In this document: positions 26,500 to 35,705 of the stretch, one piece after another
Layout: every line of letters starts with the position of its first letter
How positions within the stretch are numbered: position 1 is the first letter of the stretch
Assembly (NCBI GenBank): GCA_042095835.1
Contig: JBELML010000009.1
Coordinates: 27,384 to 91,383, forward strand
Length of the DNA stretch: 64,000 nt
Source: DATFKA01 sp042095835
GTDB taxonomy: Bacteria > Bacteroidota > Bacteroidia > Chitinophagales > Saprospiraceae
Reading direction: 5' to 3'
The notes under the pieces: model-generated
Databases searched by the model: none
What the model was told of the DNA's origin: nothing
The model's input: the letters and a program-made list of their open reading frames with translations, nothing else
Translations under genes and position numbers: made by a program

Positions 26500-27240
26500 C
26501 TAACCAACAATAGTTTTTTTGACATTAACCAAATGACTTTTCCCAATTGGCAAGCGTAAATCATCCAACTTTATATGGTTGCCCTCAATCGCAATTATAT
26601 GCTTGATGTTGACAATATAAGACTTATGTATCCTTAAAAACTGGCCGCTCGGCAACTCGGCTTCTACAGCTTTTATGGTTTTCCTTACGATTTTAATTTG
26701 CTGGTCTACTAGGAAAAACTTAAGATAATTACCCCAAGACTGGATATATTTTATATCAATAAAGGAGATTTTGTAAATCACTTTATTGTCTTTCAAGCTC
26801 ATAAAGTCAGTATGACTAGGTACAAGGTGATCTGACGCTTGCATTAAGGAACTTGTATTAAACTCTTTTTCTAAAAGCAAAACTTTCTTTAACCTGTCAA
26901 TAGCTTTAATAAATCTAGTCAAGCGGATGGGTTTATGCAGATAATCAACTACCTGATCATAGTCGAAGCTCTGCATCGCATATTTGGTGTAGGCAGTGGT
27001 AATAATGACTTTAGGAGCAGTATTGTCGAGCGTATCTAGCAACTCGACTCCTGAAATATCCGGCATCTCAATATCTAAAAGTATAGCATCTACCCGGTTT
27101 TTATTCAGAAAATTAAGCGTAGAAATACCGTCGTAGCAATTTCCTACTACTTCGATCTGATCTATTTTATTACCGTAATCCTCAAGCACTTTATGCGCCA
27201 AAGGTTCATCATCGACAATTAATAATTTGATCTTATTCAT
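26500..27240 (-). CDS. LytTR-family response regulator
   Basis: The REC domain (phospho-acceptor D56 in AILLDIEMPDISG; switch Lys in YLHKPIRL) occupies residues ~1-120 and a LytTR DNA-binding domain the last ~100 (GQFLRIHKSYIVNIKHI). It overlaps the upstream kinase gene by four bases (ATGA), so the two are translationally coupled partners. It ends about 190 bases before the trp leader promoter, in the same orientation. No link to tryptophan is evident, and the attenuator provides its own promoter. Confidence 0.92.
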   Translation of the reverse strand: MNKIKLLIVDDEPLAHKVLEDYGNKIDQIEVVGNCYDGISTLNFLNKNRVDAILLDIEMPDISGVELLDTLDNTAPKVIITTAYTKYAMQSFDYDQVVDYLHKPIRLTRFIKAIDRLKKVLLLEKEFNTSSLMQASDHLVPSHTDFMSLKDNKVIYKISFIDIKYIQSWGNYLKFFLVDQQIKIVRKTIKAVEAELPSGQFLRIHKSYIVNIKHIIAIEGNHIKLDDLRLPIGKSHLVNVKKTIVG

Positions 27241-28226
27241 AACTCAATCTGTAATTCAACTAAGTGTATTTCCTCATTTTGGATAATTTTAAGCTCATGT
27301 TGCTTTGGGTAGATCAACTCCAATCTTTGCTTTGTATTTTGTAAGCCGAAATTAGTCTTCACTACTTTACGATTGGTGATGATGCTATTCTTGATAGAAA
27401 ACAAAAGTTGATCTGCCTTGGTTTTCAATTGGAGATGTACAAAACAGGCCTGAATTGGATGTGTACCATGTTTAAAGGCATTTTCTACAAAAGGTAAAAA
27501 CAAGAGCGGAGAAATCTTTAAATCCCCATCTGCTTGCTCAAAATCAATCTGAACATCGCAGGTATCACTCAAGCGAAGTTGCTCCAGTTTGAGATAGGAT
27601 TGGAGCAATTGAATCTCATCTTCTAAGCTTACTTGTCCTACTTTCGAGAATTCTAGATGATAACGCATGACATCTGACAGCTCCATAATCATTTCAGATC
27701 CATTTTCCGGATCGATTCGATTCATCCCATAAATATTGTTTAAAGTATTGAATAGAAAATGAGGGTTAATCTGAGCTTTTAATGCGTTGAGTTCGGTCAT
27801 CGCAGTCTTGGCTTTCAATTCTTGGAGTTGGTATTGATTAACGAGCCCTCTTTTAAAGTATTGAAGCCCAAGAGTGAAAAAATGAATAAAAATACAGTTA
27901 ATGACATTCCTGGTTGGGGAATCACTGATATGACCATAACGGCTGTTGAACAATAGCTCATAAGCAGCTACACCAATAGCTACAACAACAAGCATTGCAA
28001 TTACATAAATAAAATATCTGCGAGCATCAAAGAATTTTTCTTTAGCCCAGAACCCCAAGTAGGTGGTCAGGAATACGGGAATCAAATAAAAAAAAATCAT
28101 GAGAAGGTTTTCCGTAAGCATAGCTGCTGGATTTCCTTCAATAAATAGCACTAAAATCAAGGCCCAATAGCCTGTCAACCAAATAAGGCTGTGATAAACC
28201 CACCTTTTTTGTAGAAACTGAATCAT
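27237..28226 (-). CDS. LytS-type membrane sensor histidine kinase
   Basis: Four or five transmembrane helices fill the first ~135 residues. The His_kinase domain follows with the phospho-acceptor His in INPHFLFNTLNN and the ATP-binding N-box FVENAFKHG. At 329 aa it is the compact form common in Bacteroidota. It is coupled by a four-base overlap to the LytTR regulator that follows. The stimulus is unknown. Confidence 0.9.
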   Translation of the reverse strand: MIQFLQKRWVYHSLIWLTGYWALILVLFIEGNPAAMLTENLLMIFFYLIPVFLTTYLGFWAKEKFFDARRYFIYVIAMLVVVAIGVAAYELLFNSRYGHISDSPTRNVINCIFIHFFTLGLQYFKRGLVNQYQLQELKAKTAMTELNALKAQINPHFLFNTLNNIYGMNRIDPENGSEMIMELSDVMRYHLEFSKVGQVSLEDEIQLLQSYLKLEQLRLSDTCDVQIDFEQADGDLKISPLLFLPFVENAFKHGTHPIQACFVHLQLKTKADQLLFSIKNSIITNRKVVKTNFGLQNTKQRLELIYPKQHELKIIQNEEIHLVELQIEL

Positions 28227-28266
28227 ACTGCAAACTAGGAAATATAATCCGCGTACACCATTTTTT

Positions 28267-28542
28267 GTGATATACGCTGTATGTCCCTGTTTTACTAAGG
28301 ATAATCACAGCACACAGGTAGCGAATCACTATTATTTTCAAAAAAAATGGAATGCAGATAATTTTGGCATTGGTAGTAAGGCCCTATTTACCATAACAAG
28401 TGATGAAAATGCCATGATTCCCGAGAACAAGGAAGCCGAAATTATCGGCTTAGGTATATCGGCAATTTTGATTGAATACCTAGATAGGAATAATGTTCGA
28501 AGAAAAATGACGAAGCCTTATGAGTCGTTGCGGAGAGAGTAA
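28267..28542 (+). pseudogene. Hybrid reading frame containing copy 1 of a duplicated gene fragment
   Basis: The last ~59 codons (from 28363) are almost identical to the end of the 89-residue frame at 29420-29689 (FGIGSKALFT...KPYESLRRE), while the first ~32 are unrelated. The frame therefore looks like the 3' part of that unrecognised gene joined to other DNA. Whether it is expressed is doubtful. Confidence 0.3.
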
Positions 28543-28641
28543 AAAACCAATAAAATAGTATGATTATGATACACCAAAAATGGTCTTTTAACCATCTTAT
28601 TAGGTATCGAAAAGTGCGTCAAAAATGAGTCATCGCAAAAT
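28363..28641 (+). repeat. 279-bp direct repeat, copy 1
   Basis: This stretch matches 29510-29788 along 279 bases with about 20 substitutions and no length difference. It includes the 3' half of an unrecognised small gene, the spacer, and the first codons of the exported-protein gene found at 29772. In this copy that gene is replaced, a few bases later, by an ABC-ATPase fragment. Confidence 0.8.
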
Positions 28642-28646
28642 TGTAG

Positions 28647-28898
28647 CAGTTTGGTATTGCACAGGCACTTTTAAGGAACCCCAAATTAACCATCGTAAAT
28701 GAGCCCACCGCGGGCTTAAATCCAAGAGAGCGCAAGCGATTTTATAATATACCCTCCGAAATTAGTAAAAACGTAATCGTTATTTTATCAACCCACGTCG
28801 TGCAAGATGTCAGTCAATTGTGTTCCAATATGGCCATTATTACCCAAGGCAAATTATTGTATACTGGACGGCCAGATGCAGCAAAAAACTACTCTTAG
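28647..28898 (+). pseudogene. 3' fragment of an ABC transporter ATP-binding protein
   Basis: Translated from 28647 (right after an in-frame TAG) the fragment reads QFGIAQALLRNPKLTIV-NEPTAGLNPRER and goes on to VIVILSTHVVQDV, ending at the TAG at 28896-28898. These are the post-signature, Walker B and H-loop regions of an ABC ATPase. The Walker A half is missing. The Walker B Asp of the usual VDEPTAGLDP is Asn in NEP, and a second Asp is also Asn, as expected for a decayed gene. The break coincides with the end of the 279-bp repeat. Confidence 0.8.
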
Positions 28899-28948
28899 TA
28901 AATGAAAAAAAATAAATTTACCATTATAAACAACTTAAAAAATAGAAT

Positions 28949-29317
28949 ATGAAAAATAAATCTATTATAACCCTGTTTATTCTTACCAATCTACTATTTA
29001 CTTGTACGATTCAAAGCTCCGAGCAATTAAGTCTAAAGGAATCTATTATAAATGAATTAATCAACAAATCTGATGATTTGAAATCCCCAAAGACAAGTGG
29101 AAAAATAATAATTTTAAAGACTAAGTTTTGTAAAAACTTTGATTGCGAAATCTATTTTCAAGACTTTAAAGAACAATTTCAATTTTATTCAAGAGAAGAT
29201 GCATTTCTGAGGGCAATATCAGATTATTTAGAAATTCAAAAAATTGATGAAGAAAAAGGGCAAATAAGTTTCACGAAAAGGACAAAAGGTGAATATCAAA
29301 CTATTGAAATAAATTAA
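28949..29317 (+). CDS. Small putative lipoprotein of unknown function
   Basis: I recognise no family. The 122-residue product has a signal sequence with a lipobox-like LLFTC (Cys19) followed by a charged, Lys/Glu-rich region with a Cys pair (KFCKNFDC). The gene is clearly AT-richer than its neighbours and lies between two copies of a direct repeat, so horizontal origin is likely. A hairpin (AGAGCGAAAGTC / GACTTTCCGCTCT) follows it at about 29339-29377. Confidence 0.5.
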   Translation: MKNKSIITLFILTNLLFTCTIQSSEQLSLKESIINELINKSDDLKSPKTSGKIIILKTKFCKNFDCEIYFQDFKEQFQFYSREDAFLRAISDYLEIQKIDEEKGQISFTKRTKGEYQTIEIN

Positions 29318-29338
29318 AAAAGCCTGTGCCTAATAGCT

Positions 29339-29377
29339 AAGAGCGAAAGTCGGCTGCAAGCCAAGACTTTCCGCTCT
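29339..29377. terminator. Possible hairpin after the small lipoprotein gene
   Basis: AGAGCGAAAGTC and GACTTTCCGCTCT can pair around GGCTGCAAGCC, which can itself form a short stem. There is no U-run, so it may instead be a remnant repeat. Confidence 0.35.
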
Positions 29378-29419
29378 AGTGTTGTAGGAAACCGGAGTCA
29401 TGTATCGACTTACCGACCT

Positions 29420-29689
29420 ATGGCAAAGAATAAGGTACTTTTAGCTTCGGCAGGAATCGTTGATTTTAATCAAATTGAAGGGAATACCTACAGCTCCATC
29501 TCCGAACTATTTGGCATTGGCAGTAAGGCCCTATTTACCATACCAAGTGATGAAAACGCCATGTTTTCCGAGAACAAGGAAGCCGAAATTATCAGCTTAG
29601 GTATATCGGCAATTTTGATTGAATACCTAGATAGGACTAATGTTCGAAGAAAAATGACGAAGCCTTATGAGTCGTTGAGAAGAGAGTAA
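29420..29689 (+). CDS. Unrecognised 89-residue protein (source of the duplicated fragment)
   Basis: No family is recognised. The product starts MAKNKVLLASAGIVDFNQ and ends KPYESLRRE, has no signal peptide and is mixed hydrophobic/charged. Its last 60 codons are duplicated at 28363-28542. It could be the tail of a larger lost gene, since no good upstream signals are seen; treat as uncertain. Confidence 0.35.
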   Translation: MAKNKVLLASAGIVDFNQIEGNTYSSISELFGIGSKALFTIPSDENAMFSENKEAEIISLGISAILIEYLDRTNVRRKMTKPYESLRRE

Positions 29690-29788
29690 GAAATCAATAA
29701 AATAGTATAATTTTGATACACCAAAAATGATCTTTTAACCATCTTGTTAGGTATCGAAAAGTGTGTCAAAAATGAGTTACCGCAAAAT
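29510..29788 (+). repeat. 279-bp direct repeat, copy 2
   Basis: Matches 28363-28641. Here the right end runs into an intact exported-protein gene beginning at 29772, suggesting that this is the original copy and that copy 1 arose by segmental duplication. Confidence 0.8.
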
Positions 29789-30245
29789 CACCCAACTGTT
29801 TTTTTTATTCTTTATTTTTTCAACGACCTGCTACTGTCAATCCAACTGGAAGCTCCTATATGAAAACGATAGTGAGGGCAATGCTGTAGAAGGTAAACTT
29901 GAAGATCTCATCCAAGCCATACGCGATGGCGAAGAAATTAGAATCTATTGGAACAGCCAATCCTCCAAAGAAGATCTCACCTATGTCGAGCACGGTGCCC
30001 ATGCAAAATTCACCACGATTATGAATAGCCCCAATGGCCAGTTCGTCACTGCACAAATAGATCCCATTATGGGGCAAACGCCCAGTTTCGATGAGGCACA
30101 TGTTCTTCTAAAGGAAAACTTGCAGTGGGTCATGATTGCCCACAGTAACGGCAAACAAGATACCATGATGCGGAACCTGAAAACTGGGGAGATATTGGGT
30201 CATAAAATCAGCCAGCGAGGGACAAAGTGGTTTGTATTAGAATAA
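29772..30245 (+). CDS. Small exported protein of unknown function
   Basis: A signal peptide (MSYRKITQLFFLFFIFSTTCYCQ) is followed by a ~135-residue mature domain (WKLLYENDSEGNAVEGKLEDLIQ...DPIMGQTPSFDEAHVLLKENLQWVMIAHSNGKQDTM) without a family that I can name with confidence. The ATG at 29772 was preferred to a GTG nine bases upstream. The first five codons lie in the 279-bp repeat. The glycosidase gene follows after 37 bases and may share its transcript. Confidence 0.6.
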   Translation: MSYRKITQLFFLFFIFSTTCYCQSNWKLLYENDSEGNAVEGKLEDLIQAIRDGEEIRIYWNSQSSKEDLTYVEHGAHAKFTTIMNSPNGQFVTAQIDPIMGQTPSFDEAHVLLKENLQWVMIAHSNGKQDTMMRNLKTGEILGHKISQRGTKWFVLE

Positions 30246-30282
30246 TGATTTCTTCCAGAATTTTATATATTGAAAGGAAAAA

Positions 30283-31663
30283 ATGCGCCTCTATTATTTC
30301 CTATTCTTTCTGCTGTTTTCAACATTTAGCCACGCCCAGCGACTAAAAGTCAGCGATAATCAGCGTTTCCTAGTTACTGAGGATGGAAAACCCTTCTTCT
30401 GGATGGCTGATACTGCCTGGGAGTTGCTTCATCGATGTGATCGTGCCGAAGTAGATATGTACCTCCAAAAAAGGGCAAGTCAGGGATTTAATGTGATCCA
30501 GACCGTTGCCTTGGCTGAATTGGACGGTTTGGATACTGCCAACCCTTATGGCGAAAAACCGCTGGTAGACAATGACCCTACTCAACCGAATGTCGGCTAT
30601 TTTTCGCATGTAGATTATACCATAAAAAAGGCAGACGAACTTGGCTTATATATTGCTTTGTTGCCTACTTGGGGCGATAAGCTTTGGAAGCATGGCTGGG
30701 GCATTGGCCCCGAGGTATTCAAGCCACAAAATGCCTATATTTTTGGGCAATGGATTGGTCAACGCTATAAAGACTATGACAATATCATCTGGGTGATTGG
30801 TGGCGATCGAAATCCTCGCGACAACACCAATGATACCGAGATTTGGAATCAGATGGCGGCAGGTGTAGTAAATGGCTCTGGAGGGCAGGAGAAAGCCCTG
30901 ATGACCTTCCATCCACAACCTAAAGAGGACGGTGGATCATCTACCTGGTTCCACCAAGAGGAATGGTTAGATTTCAATATGCACCAAACGGGGCATTGTG
31001 CTAACCAGGGTACTTACAAGCATATCAATCACGATTATGCCCTCTCCCCCTACTAAACCTGTTTTAGATGGAGAACCACTTTATGAAGACCATCCCAACT
31101 GTTTCAATGCCAAAGAGTTAGGACATAGTAGCGCAAGAGATATTCGAAGGATCATGTACTGGAATGTCTTTGCTGGAGCCTTTGGCCAAACCTACGGCTG
31201 TCATGATGTCTGGCAGATGTTTAAATTGGATAAAGAAGGCATCAATCAACCCTTACGCCCGTGGCCGGTGGCCCTTGATCTACCTATGGCCAATCAGGTA
31301 AAACATCTTAAAAATCTGATGCTCTCCAGACCGTTTTTATCAAGAATCCCTGATCAATCTATGGTACTTGGAAAACAAGAGGAAACCAGCGATTACGTTA
31401 TTGCCACAAGGGATGAGCAGGGCACCTATGCGATGATCTTTTTTCCTACAGGAAAAACTACCTCGCTAGACTTAAGTGCGCTAAAAGCCAAAAAATTAAA
31501 AACCTGGTGGTATGACACACGTACCGGCGTTGCTTTCGATGGGCCACAAATCACCAAAACGGGAACAGTCAGGATTGAACCTCCTAGCAGTGGACCAGGA
31601 CAAGATTGGGTATTAGTGATAGATGATAAGAGGAAGGGGTATGGGGCGCCTGGGGGGTTGTGA
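30283..31663 (+). pseudogene. Frameshifted DUF4038 (apiosidase-like) glycoside hydrolase
   Basis: The first frame (30283-31056) has a signal peptide and the apiosidase-like DUF4038 TIM barrel (WMADTAWELLHR...IIWVIGGDRNPRD). It stops at ...HINHDYALSPY. The next frame continues exactly with TKPVLDGEPLYEDHPN, then the C-terminal collagen-binding-2-like domain (KTWWYDTRTG...GQDWVLVIDD). Removing one C from the C5 run at 31046-31050 restores one protein of about 455 residues. The last ~10 codons run into the G-rich repeat. The predicted substrate is plant or algal polysaccharide side chains, by family only. Confidence 0.8.
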
Positions 31664-31780
31664 CCGGGGGACCGGGGACTTGGGGACCGGGGAACGGGGA
31701 CTGGGAGACCGGAGACTGGGGACTGGGAGACTGGGAGACTTGGGGACTTGGGATTGGGAGACTGAGACTATGGGACTTAG
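31640..31780. repeat. G-rich degenerate short tandem repeat array
   Basis: About 140 bases made of variants of GGGGACT/GGGAGACT with a period of 7-8, all G-rich on the plus strand. It begins inside the end of the broken glycosidase gene. A sister array of the same units is at 59160-59275, also just after the stop of a gene. Confidence 0.75.
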
Positions 31781-31795
31781 AGAGGAACATAAGGT

Positions 31796-31865
31796 TTGGC
31801 ACCTGACACTTGGCACCTGACACTTGACACTTGACACCTGACACCTGGCACCTGGCACCTGACAC
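31796..31865. repeat. Ten tandem heptanucleotide repeats (YTGRCAC)
   Basis: Ten contiguous 7-bp units, each TTGGCAC, CTGACAC, TTGACAC or CTGGCAC, run without interruption. They separate the G-rich array from the truncated reductase remnant. The 7-bp unit keeps all three frames open, which explains spurious reading frames here. Confidence 0.9.
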
Positions 31866-31871
31866 CTATAA

Positions 31872-32438
31872 AAAGGATAGTACTCCTTATTTCAGGTCGA
31901 AAACCATTGCTGAAAAGGCTTCTTGGGATTTTATTGAGCAAGATCAATCTGGCCTTGAACTAGCAACGGTCTGCCCAGGGGCAATTTTAGGTCCCGTCCT
32001 GGAGAAAGACTTTGGTACCTCTGCTAATATTGTGATAAAAACGGTAGATGGCTCAGCTCCCGGATTGCCCAACATAGGTTTTGACACCGTAGATGTACGG
32101 TCTGTGGCTGATTTGTTGATTAGAGCGATGGAATCTCCTAAGGCTACCAATCAACGGTATATTGGTTCAGCTGGATTTTTAAAATTTAGAGAAGTGGCAG
32201 CTATGGAAAAAAAGCTTACCCCGATCGGAAGGTACCCAAGTTTACTTTACCCAATTTAGTAGTAAGATTGTTCGCTAATATTGCCCCCTCTTTAAAGCCT
32301 ATACTGATTGATTTAGGCATTGAGCGAAAAGTCGACAACAACAAGGCCAAAACTCAACTTGGCTGGGACCCCATACCCAATGAAGAAGCGGTATTGGCTT
32401 GCGCAAAAAGTGTTTTCGAACTAGGAATCGTTAAGTAA
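31872..32438 (+). pseudogene. Truncated, frameshifted NAD-dependent epimerase/dehydratase (aldehyde-reductase-like)
   Basis: The remnant starts directly after the heptamer array with PYFRSKTIAEKASWDFI, the active-site YxxxK region of extended SDR enzymes; the Rossmann N-terminus is missing. It continues with LATVCPGAILGPVL and VDVRSVADLLIRAM. At the A7 run (32207-32213) the frame shifts; the other frame continues with KFTLPNLVVRLFANIAP and TQLGWDPIPNEEAVLACA, ending at 32438. It resembles dihydroflavonol-4-reductase-like proteins. Confidence 0.8.
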
Positions 32439-32533
32439 AAAATATGCAGAAATTACGAACAGAAATGGCTTTTGGATTTTAATTTACAAACTTTTTGTTT
32501 TATACTTAAGCTGTTCTAACCAAATCCTCTAGA

Positions 32534-32905
32534 ATGGCTTACGACGAGTACCAAGCAGAAAGAATCCGCCAAACGCTCCACAGTGAAAAGGTGGAATTTG
32601 AAGAATTAAAAATGATGGGAGGCTTATGCTTTAAAGTGGATGGGAAAATGCTCTGTGGCATCCATTTGGATAAAAAGCTCAATGACCACCTTTTAATGGC
32701 CCGGATTGGAGAAGCAGCCTATACTGATGCGATCGAAAGACACCATGTGCTCCCCATGGATTTTACTGGTCGGCCCATGCGGGGCTATATATTCATACAA
32801 TCAGAGGGCTTTGATTTAGAAGATGATTTAGCCTATTGGGTACAAAAATGTCTCGAATTTAATCCACTAGCTAAAGCGTCTAAGAAGCGCAAAAAGAAAA
32901 GCTAG
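32534..32905 (+). CDS. TfoX N-terminal domain protein
   Basis: The 123-residue protein matches the TfoX/Sxy N-terminal domain: MMGGLCFKVDGKMLCGI and GRPMRGYIFIQSEGF are typical. Stand-alone TfoX_N proteins in Bacteroidota have no firm function; a role in competence, as in gammaproteobacteria, should not be assumed. A lysine-rich tail (SKKRKKKS) ends the protein. It stands alone between pseudogenes and a convergent regulator gene. Confidence 0.8.
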   Translation: MAYDEYQAERIRQTLHSEKVEFEELKMMGGLCFKVDGKMLCGIHLDKKLNDHLLMARIGEAAYTDAIERHHVLPMDFTGRPMRGYIFIQSEGFDLEDDLAYWVQKCLEFNPLAKASKKRKKKS

Positions 32906-33018
32906 GCTAGAAAAAACTATTAGCTTAGGGCGCATATTGTTTGTATCATCTTTTAATACACTAATAATCAATAGATTAGAGATACAAAATACCAATAAAA
33001 TAGAAAAAGCCCAAGCAT

Positions 33019-35577
33019 TCAATTGCCTCGATATGCTCTAGGCGTTTTACCAAATTCTTTCTTGAATACTTTAGAAAAATAATTGGGATCTGTAAAACCT
33101 ACTTCGTAAGCGATTTCTGCTATAGTTTTATCGCTTAAGGTTAATAGCTCTTTACTTTTTTGTAAACGGTAACTTCGAATGAATTGAGAAGGGGTTTGTT
33201 GAGTCAGTGTTTTCAACTTGCGATAGACTTGCATTTGACTCATCAAAACGGCATCATATAGCTGATTGACGCCAAAATCCGCATCACTCAAATTCTTATC
33301 AATAGCAATTTGTAGTTTTTTAATAAAAGTATTTTCAGCTGTACCATACCCGACTTGTTTAGAATAGTCAAGATCGCTATTTACTATATCCAATACATCT
33401 TTCAGGGTATAATTAGCTCCTACTTCAATAGCTTGTTTTATATCTGAACTAGATAATTTCTTTTTTGCATCCTCTATATAAACTTCCCCATGATTATTTG
33501 CACCATATTCAACAGCTATACCTTTTTGGCTTGCGAAAATAAGGGCTGCTGTAGCAATTTCAATAGCTTTCTTTGGACGTCCTCTTAATGCTTCGAACGC
33601 TGCCAAACCATTCATGGATAAACCAATACCTCTATCGCTTCCTACCTCTTGATAGGCTTTAATCGATTCCAATGCATATTTTAATGCTGAATCAGTATTT
33701 TGTTTAGCTAGATAGACCCAGGAGATTTCACTGAGTATACGTGCTTGCTCGGGACGATCTCCAACTGTTTTAAAAGCGGCTAAACAGTCTAAATAAAGGG
33801 ATAAGGCTGTATCATAGTCGCCAGCAATAAATTCCAACATAGATAAGCCGCTTTGCGCAATCCCCTTTCCCTCATTATCATTCAGGCTTAAAAAAAGGTT
33901 CAATGATTCGGAATAGGCTTCTTTAGCCCTTTTAAGCTTTCCGGCTATAAGGTTAAAAGCCCCAGCTTGCCAAAGTAAAAAGCCTAACCAGTAGGTATTA
34001 TTTGTTTGCCTACCCAATTGGATCGCTTTCTCATTAAATTGAAGTGCTTGTTCGATGTCTGAGAACATATTACTAAATCCTAATACAATGTACCCTTTCA
34101 CCATTTCAAGTTCATTGTTTAGGTGGTTGACCATATTAAATAAGCGAGTAGCGACTTTCTCGCATTGATCTATTTCTCCAAGTGTGAAGTGCGCAACATA
34201 TGCACTAAAAAGAGCACTACTCTCGCCTAGACTTAAGCTTTGATTTTCTGTTGTATCAAAAAAAGAATAAACATATTCTTTGGTGGTTTTATGTTTTCCT
34301 GTAATATGCCAATACATCCAAAGGTTGCCACATATCAATAGGCCAAGCTCTCGGGCGTGGTTATTGGTCAATTTGGCTTGTAGCAATAAGAAATCAAGTG
34401 CAGCTAAAATATTTGCTTCTTCAAGAGCTCCTAAGTTCATGCGCTCTTGCTGCTGTTTTCCTTGTGTCCCTTCCTTAATTAGCTCAGTCATATCATAGAA
34501 GAATGCTGCATGCTTCATGGATATGGATTCCATTTCATCTGCTGAAGACAACTTTTCCTTTGCAAAATCTTTTATGGTTTGTAAAAGAGTAAAGCGAGCA
34601 TTACTATCTATTCTTTGGACTAAACCTTTATCTACTAATGAAGATAGCTCTTCAATACATTCTTTTTTTCCACCGCTTTCGTAGCATACCTGTTCTACAG
34701 CTTCTATACTAAATCCTTGTTTAAAGACACTCAATCGTCTAAAAAGTACTTTCTCCTTTTTATTTAAAAGATCAAAACTCCACCGAATTGTATTTATTAA
34801 TGTTTTATGCCGTAGAGGAATGTCCCTAAAGTCCGTAGACAAGATATTCAAGGCCTTGCTTAGGCGCTTTAATAACTGACTTGGACTGAGTACTTTCAGT
34901 CGGAATGCAGCGAGTTCCAGAGCTAAGGGCAATCCGTCTAAATATTTGCATATTTTTATAATAGTTTCGAAATTTCCAATGGTCAGTTCGAATGCTCGGT
35001 TCACCTTTTTTGCACTTCTTACAAAAAGCTCGATTGAGGGAAATTCTAGTAAGGAGTCATACCTACTTTGAGATGGAAGTGGTAATGTATGCAAAGCGAA
35101 TTCCTGTTCAGCAATTATTTTTAATGGTGTTCTACTCGTACATAAGATATGTACATTTGGGCAATTAAGGATAAGCTCCGCAATTTCAATTGGAGCTGAG
35201 CTAATATGCTCAAGATTATCTATAACCAGTAATGTCTTGCTAACCGAAATATTTTCGTAAATGCCCGTTGCTAATGATCTATTTGCTGATTCCAGTACGC
35301 CTAGTTTATTGGCCAGCGTTGGAATAATTGCTCTGGCATCAGTTAGGGTAGCCATGGAAACATAATAAGCATTATCCCAAAGATCTATATTTATTCGATG
35401 GCAAATTTCGATAACCAACCTCGTCTTACCAATTCCTCCAGTCCCAGTTATGGTCACGATACGATGGCTCTTCAGCAATCCAAGAATATCAATTATCTCC
35501 TGCCCCCTTCCTAGAATGGTAGTAGAAGGGATTGGAGCAAAACTGTTAAAAAAAGATCTTGACGGCTCAGAGCTCAT
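33019..35577 (-). CDS. STAND NTPase-TPR-AraC fusion transcriptional regulator
   Basis: The order is: NB-ARC/AAA-like STAND ATPase (Walker A GTGGIGKT at 45-52, Walker B LLVIDNLEH at about 116-124), winged-helix-like linker, a long TPR-like helical region (about residues 390-690), then an AraC-type HTH domain (about 745-852, FGVNQLYDAVLMSQMQVYRK and IAEIAYEVGFTDPNYFSKVF). Such proteins are usually ligand-triggered activators like MalT, but those carry LuxR, SARP or other heads; an AraC output is less common. It lies downstream of an epimerase gene in the same direction. The target genes are unknown. Confidence 0.85.
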   Translation of the reverse strand: MSSEPSRSFFNSFAPIPSTTILGRGQEIIDILGLLKSHRIVTITGTGGIGKTRLVIEICHRINIDLWDNAYYVSMATLTDARAIIPTLANKLGVLESANRSLATGIYENISVSKTLLVIDNLEHISSAPIEIAELILNCPNVHILCTSRTPLKIIAEQEFALHTLPLPSQSRYDSLLEFPSIELFVRSAKKVNRAFELTIGNFETIIKICKYLDGLPLALELAAFRLKVLSPSQLLKRLSKALNILSTDFRDIPLRHKTLINTIRWSFDLLNKKEKVLFRRLSVFKQGFSIEAVEQVCYESGGKKECIEELSSLVDKGLVQRIDSNARFTLLQTIKDFAKEKLSSADEMESISMKHAAFFYDMTELIKEGTQGKQQQERMNLGALEEANILAALDFLLLQAKLTNNHARELGLLICGNLWMYWHITGKHKTTKEYVYSFFDTTENQSLSLGESSALFSAYVAHFTLGEIDQCEKVATRLFNMVNHLNNELEMVKGYIVLGFSNMFSDIEQALQFNEKAIQLGRQTNNTYWLGFLLWQAGAFNLIAGKLKRAKEAYSESLNLFLSLNDNEGKGIAQSGLSMLEFIAGDYDTALSLYLDCLAAFKTVGDRPEQARILSEISWVYLAKQNTDSALKYALESIKAYQEVGSDRGIGLSMNGLAAFEALRGRPKKAIEIATAALIFASQKGIAVEYGANNHGEVYIEDAKKKLSSSDIKQAIEVGANYTLKDVLDIVNSDLDYSKQVGYGTAENTFIKKLQIAIDKNLSDADFGVNQLYDAVLMSQMQVYRKLKTLTQQTPSQFIRSYRLQKSKELLTLSDKTIAEIAYEVGFTDPNYFSKVFKKEFGKTPRAYRGN

Positions 35578-35705
35578 TGTCTACTTCTTAGGTGTAATAC
35601 TAGACTCTATAAATAAAATTAGTGATTTTTCGGAAAATACACCTATTTATCTAGAGGCTTTTGACAATTAGTATAAACTCAGGTATGGTTTGTTGGTTCC
35701 TTATT

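Noticed and set aside
31584..31865. Long minus-strand frames encoding Ser/Pro/Gln- and Cys-Gln-Val-rich repeats
   Set aside because: They are translations of the G-rich and heptamer arrays, whose period keeps all frames open; no start context or conserved domain.
31640..31865. CRISPR array
   Set aside because: Repeat units are 7-8 bases without regular spacers and there are no cas genes.
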